Positions 61,933-64,000 of a stretch of 64,000 bases of DNA are shown one piece after another (positions within the stretch are counted from its first letter, which is position 1; the number at the start of each line of letters is the position of its first letter). A program made the position numbers and the translations under genes. The notes under the pieces are model-generated. The model did no database searches. It was given only the letters and a program-made list of their open reading frames with translations, and had not been told where the DNA came from. This DNA is from Rhodoferax koreense (GTDB lineage: Bacteria > Pseudomonadota > Gammaproteobacteria > Burkholderiales > Burkholderiaceae_C), in contig NZ_CP019236.1 of the NCBI RefSeq assembly GCF_001955695.1, positions 3,596,001 through 3,660,000 on the forward strand, given 5' to 3'.

Positions 61933-62934
61933 TCAGGCGAAGTTCTCGGTATCGACTTCGCCCGTCCCCTGCGGCGCGTAACGCGGGCCGACCACGTTGT
62001 GTTGGTTGATCAGCGCTTCGACACGCGCCATCGCGTCGGCCGACAGTTGCACCTCGGCCGCGCCGAGGTCTTCGTGCAGGTGATCCAACCGCGTCGTGCC
62101 CGGGATGGGCACGATGTGCGGCGCCTTGTGCAACAACCAGGCCAGCGCCAGCTGCGCGGGTGTGCAGCCGAGTTCGTCGGCCAGCGCAGCATAGGGGGCC
62201 AGCAGCTTCAGGTTGGCGGCGTAGTTCTCGGGTGAGAACCGCGGCATGGGCCGGCGGATGTCCTTCGCGTCCAGCGTGCTGACGTCGGTGAGCCTGCCGG
62301 TGAGGTAAGCGCGCGCCAGCGGGCTGAACGCGACGAAGGCCGCGCCGATGTCGCGGCAGGCATCGAGCACCGCGATCTCGGGGTTGCGCGTCCACAGCGA
62401 ATATTCGGTCTGCACCGCGGTGATCGGATGCACGGCGTGCGCCTTGCGGATGGTGGCGGCGGACACTTCGCTCAAGCCGATGGTCTGCACCTTGCCCGCG
62501 CGCACCAGGTCGCTCATCGCGCCCACGCTGTCCTCGATCGGCACCCGCTTGTCCCAGCGGTGCAGGTAATAGAGATCGATCACGTCGGTCTGCAGATGGC
62601 GCAGGCTGTTCTCGCAATCGCGGCGGATGGCGGCCGGGCTGCCGTCGATCACGCGTTTCACGCCGTCGTCGAATTGCACGCCGGCCATGCCGCCCTTGCT
62701 GGCGAGCGTGAACCGGCTGCGGTGCGGCTTCATCACGCGGCCCACGAGCTTTTCATTGGCGCCGAAGCCGTAGAGCGCGGCGGTGTCGAACAGCGTCACG
62801 CCCGCGTCGAGGGCGGCCAGCAGGATGCGCTCGCCCTCTTCCGGCGACGGCGGCACGCCGTAGGCATGGCTCAGGTTCATGCAGCCGAGGCCGATGGCGG
62901 AGACGGTGAAGGGGCCGATTTGGCGGGTTGGCAT
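61933..62934 (-). CDS. Aldo/keto reductase
   Basis: A 333-residue NADPH-dependent oxidoreductase with a TIM barrel. ATG 62934 follows GAGGAG. The catalytic parts are visible: LFDTAALYGFGANEKLVGRV (Asp, Tyr), FTLASKGGMA (Lys) and VIDLYYLHRWD (His). It belongs to the AKR13/YakC-like group (IGLGCMNLSHAYG), which reduces a wide range of aldehydes and ketones. It lies downstream of the LigC-like gene on the same strand, 85 bp away, and may belong to its operon as a helper enzyme. Substrate unknown. Confidence 0.9.
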   Translation of the reverse strand: MPTRQIGPFTVSAIGLGCMNLSHAYGVPPSPEEGERILLAALDAGVTLFDTAALYGFGANEKLVGRVMKPHRSRFTLASKGGMAGVQFDDGVKRVIDGSPAAIRRDCENSLRHLQTDVIDLYYLHRWDKRVPIEDSVGAMSDLVRAGKVQTIGLSEVSAATIRKAHAVHPITAVQTEYSLWTRNPEIAVLDACRDIGAAFVAFSPLARAYLTGRLTDVSTLDAKDIRRPMPRFSPENYAANLKLLAPYAALADELGCTPAQLALAWLLHKAPHIVPIPGTTRLDHLHEDLGAAEVQLSADAMARVEALINQHNVVGPRYAPQGTGEVDTENFA

Positions 62935-63019
62935 GGCGGAACTCCTCGTCGAAAAATGGAAAAAGGGGCCGGCCCAATCATCGCGACTGGACGTGGCCCC
63001 CGGTGGCTTGGCGCGAAGC

Positions 63020-63970
63020 TCAGCCGTTGAGTTGCTGCTCGAGTTGGTGCAGCACCTTGTAGCACGGCAACACGCTGGCCACGCTCGAATTCGGCTCGCG
63101 GCCATCCTTGATGGCGGCGAAGAATTCGCGGTCCTGCAGTTCGATGCCGTTCATCGACACATCCACCTTGGACACGTCGATCTTTTCGTCCTTGCCGGTG
63201 AACAGGTCGTCGTAGCGCGCGATGTAGGTCGCGGTGTCGCCGATGTAGCGGAAGAAGGTGCCGAGCGGGCCGTCGTTGTTGAACGACAGGGACAACGTGC
63301 AGATCGCGCCGTTGGCGGCCTGCAGCTGGATCGACATGTCCATGGCGATGCCCAGCGTCGGGTGGATCGGGCCTTGCACGGCGTTGGCCTTCACGATGGG
63401 GCTGCCAGCCTGGTAGGCGAACAGGTCGACCGTGTGGGCCGCGTGGTGCCACAGCAGGTGGTCGGTCCAGCTGCGCGCCTGGCCCAGCGCGTTCATGTTG
63501 GTGCGGCGGAAGAAATAGGTCTGCACATCCATCTGCTGGATGTTGAACTCGCCCGCCTTGATCTTGTTGTGCACGTACTGGTGGCTGGGGTTGAAGCGGC
63601 GCGTGTGGCCGCACATCGCCACCAGGCCGGTCTGCTTCTGCAGCGCGGCCACTTCCTCGGCGCCCTTGAGGCTGTCGGCCAGGGGAATCTCGACCTGCAC
63701 ATGTTTGCCGGCCTTCAGGCAGGCGATGCTCTGCTCGGCGTGCATCTGCGTCGGCGTGCACAGGATCACGGCATCGACTTCCTTGAGCGCGAGGCTGTCT
63801 TCGAGCTTGGTCGTGACGTGTTGGATGCCGTACTTGTCGGCGACTTCCTTGGTCTTTTCCAGGTCGCGGCTGATCAGCGAGACGACTTCGACGCCGTCGA
63901 TGTTCTTGATGCCGTCCAGGTGTTTGATGCCGAAAGCGCCGGCACCGGCGAGTGCTACTTTGATGGTCAT
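63020..63970 (-). CDS. pmdC: Gfo/Idh/MocA dehydrogenase, LigC/PmdC-like (4-carboxy-2-hydroxymuconate semialdehyde dehydrogenase)
   Basis: A 316-residue NAD(P)-dependent oxidoreductase: Rossmann motif VALAGAGAFGIKHLDGIKNI, TPTQMHAEQSIACLKAGKHV and GHTRRFNPSHQYVHNKIKAG. These stretches match, from memory, LigC of Sphingobium and PmdC of Comamonas. LigC oxidises the ring-cleavage product of protocatechuate 4,5-dioxygenase to 2-pyrone-4,6-dicarboxylate. The start directly follows the stop of another gene (TAA then ATG), so it is inside an operon reaching past the window edge. I predict pmdA/pmdB upstream. The family is certain; the substrate is a strong inference. Confidence 0.82.
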   Translation of the reverse strand: MTIKVALAGAGAFGIKHLDGIKNIDGVEVVSLISRDLEKTKEVADKYGIQHVTTKLEDSLALKEVDAVILCTPTQMHAEQSIACLKAGKHVQVEIPLADSLKGAEEVAALQKQTGLVAMCGHTRRFNPSHQYVHNKIKAGEFNIQQMDVQTYFFRRTNMNALGQARSWTDHLLWHHAAHTVDLFAYQAGSPIVKANAVQGPIHPTLGIAMDMSIQLQAANGAICTLSLSFNNDGPLGTFFRYIGDTATYIARYDDLFTGKDEKIDVSKVDVSMNGIELQDREFFAAIKDGREPNSSVASVLPCYKVLHQLEQQLNG

Positions 63971-64000
63971 TTAGTTGTTCTCCAGGATGAGATGGCCAAC
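63971..64000 (-). CDS. 3' end of an upstream gene in the pmdC operon (partial)
   Basis: The last nine codons read VGHLILENN, then TAA immediately before the pmdC-like ATG. Too short to identify; a protocatechuate 4,5-dioxygenase subunit gene is expected here from the context. Confidence 0.5.
   Translation of the reverse strand, partial: VGHLILENN

Overview
The window is high-GC DNA of a betaproteobacterium, most probably a member of the Comamonadaceae (Variovorax/Acidovorax-like). The evidence is gene content: an RpoD with a long Lys/Ala/Pro-rich N-terminal extension, a Bug-type solute receptor, an ACC deaminase with its Lrp-type regulator, a LigC/PmdC-like enzyme of protocatechuate 4,5-cleavage, a 3-hydroxybutyrate oligomer hydrolase, and intergenic repeats that I recall from this family. 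It reads as a continuous chromosomal segment. I see no phage, transposase, CRISPR array, rRNA or tRNA.

Layout. 1-12 kb: the end of an M20 peptidase, a minus-strand unit (small protein, aromatic-acid transporter, Crp-type regulator), a purine permease with a BMP-type lipoprotein, malic enzyme, and a NitT/TauT-type ABC importer. 12-21 kb: nucleoside deaminase, an unlisted 55-residue DUF2256 protein, an iron-sulfur (6-4) photolyase, a cardiolipin synthase/YbhN-like pair, divergent acdR/acdS, and a large FtsX-type permease. 21-34 kb: OpgD-type glucan protein, diguanylate cyclase, AttH-like lipocalin, EamA exporter, glycerate kinase, 8-oxoguanine deaminase, TSUP exporter, small secreted or hypothetical proteins, and a TetR/MFS pair with a clear palindromic operator.

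34.7-42.5 kb is the most unusual part. A sigma-54 activator lies downstream of an outer-membrane beta-barrel protein with an N-terminal coiled coil (FapF-like). Divergent from them, behind a good sigma-54 promoter, are a Sec-exported Gly-rich PGRS-like protein, a small secreted protein with an RGG site, a Sec-exported C39 (double-glycine) peptidase (FapD-like) and a second secreted protein with an RGG site. The three secreted proteins end in related QN-rich motifs. I infer a Fap-like amyloid or surface-fibre secretion system with a non-canonical main subunit. A PAS-GAF-GGDEF protein lies next to it.

42.5-64 kb: PutA without a DNA-binding domain, a 3-hydroxybutyrate oligomer hydrolase, alpha/beta hydrolase, dnaG-rpoD with a leader hairpin and a strong terminator, an ArsR/MFS pair, a P-loop kinase, a DnaQ-like exonuclease, a LysR/RraA/Bug unit, an aldo-keto reductase, and the 3' end of what is probably a pmd (protocatechuate 4,5-cleavage) operon running off the right edge.
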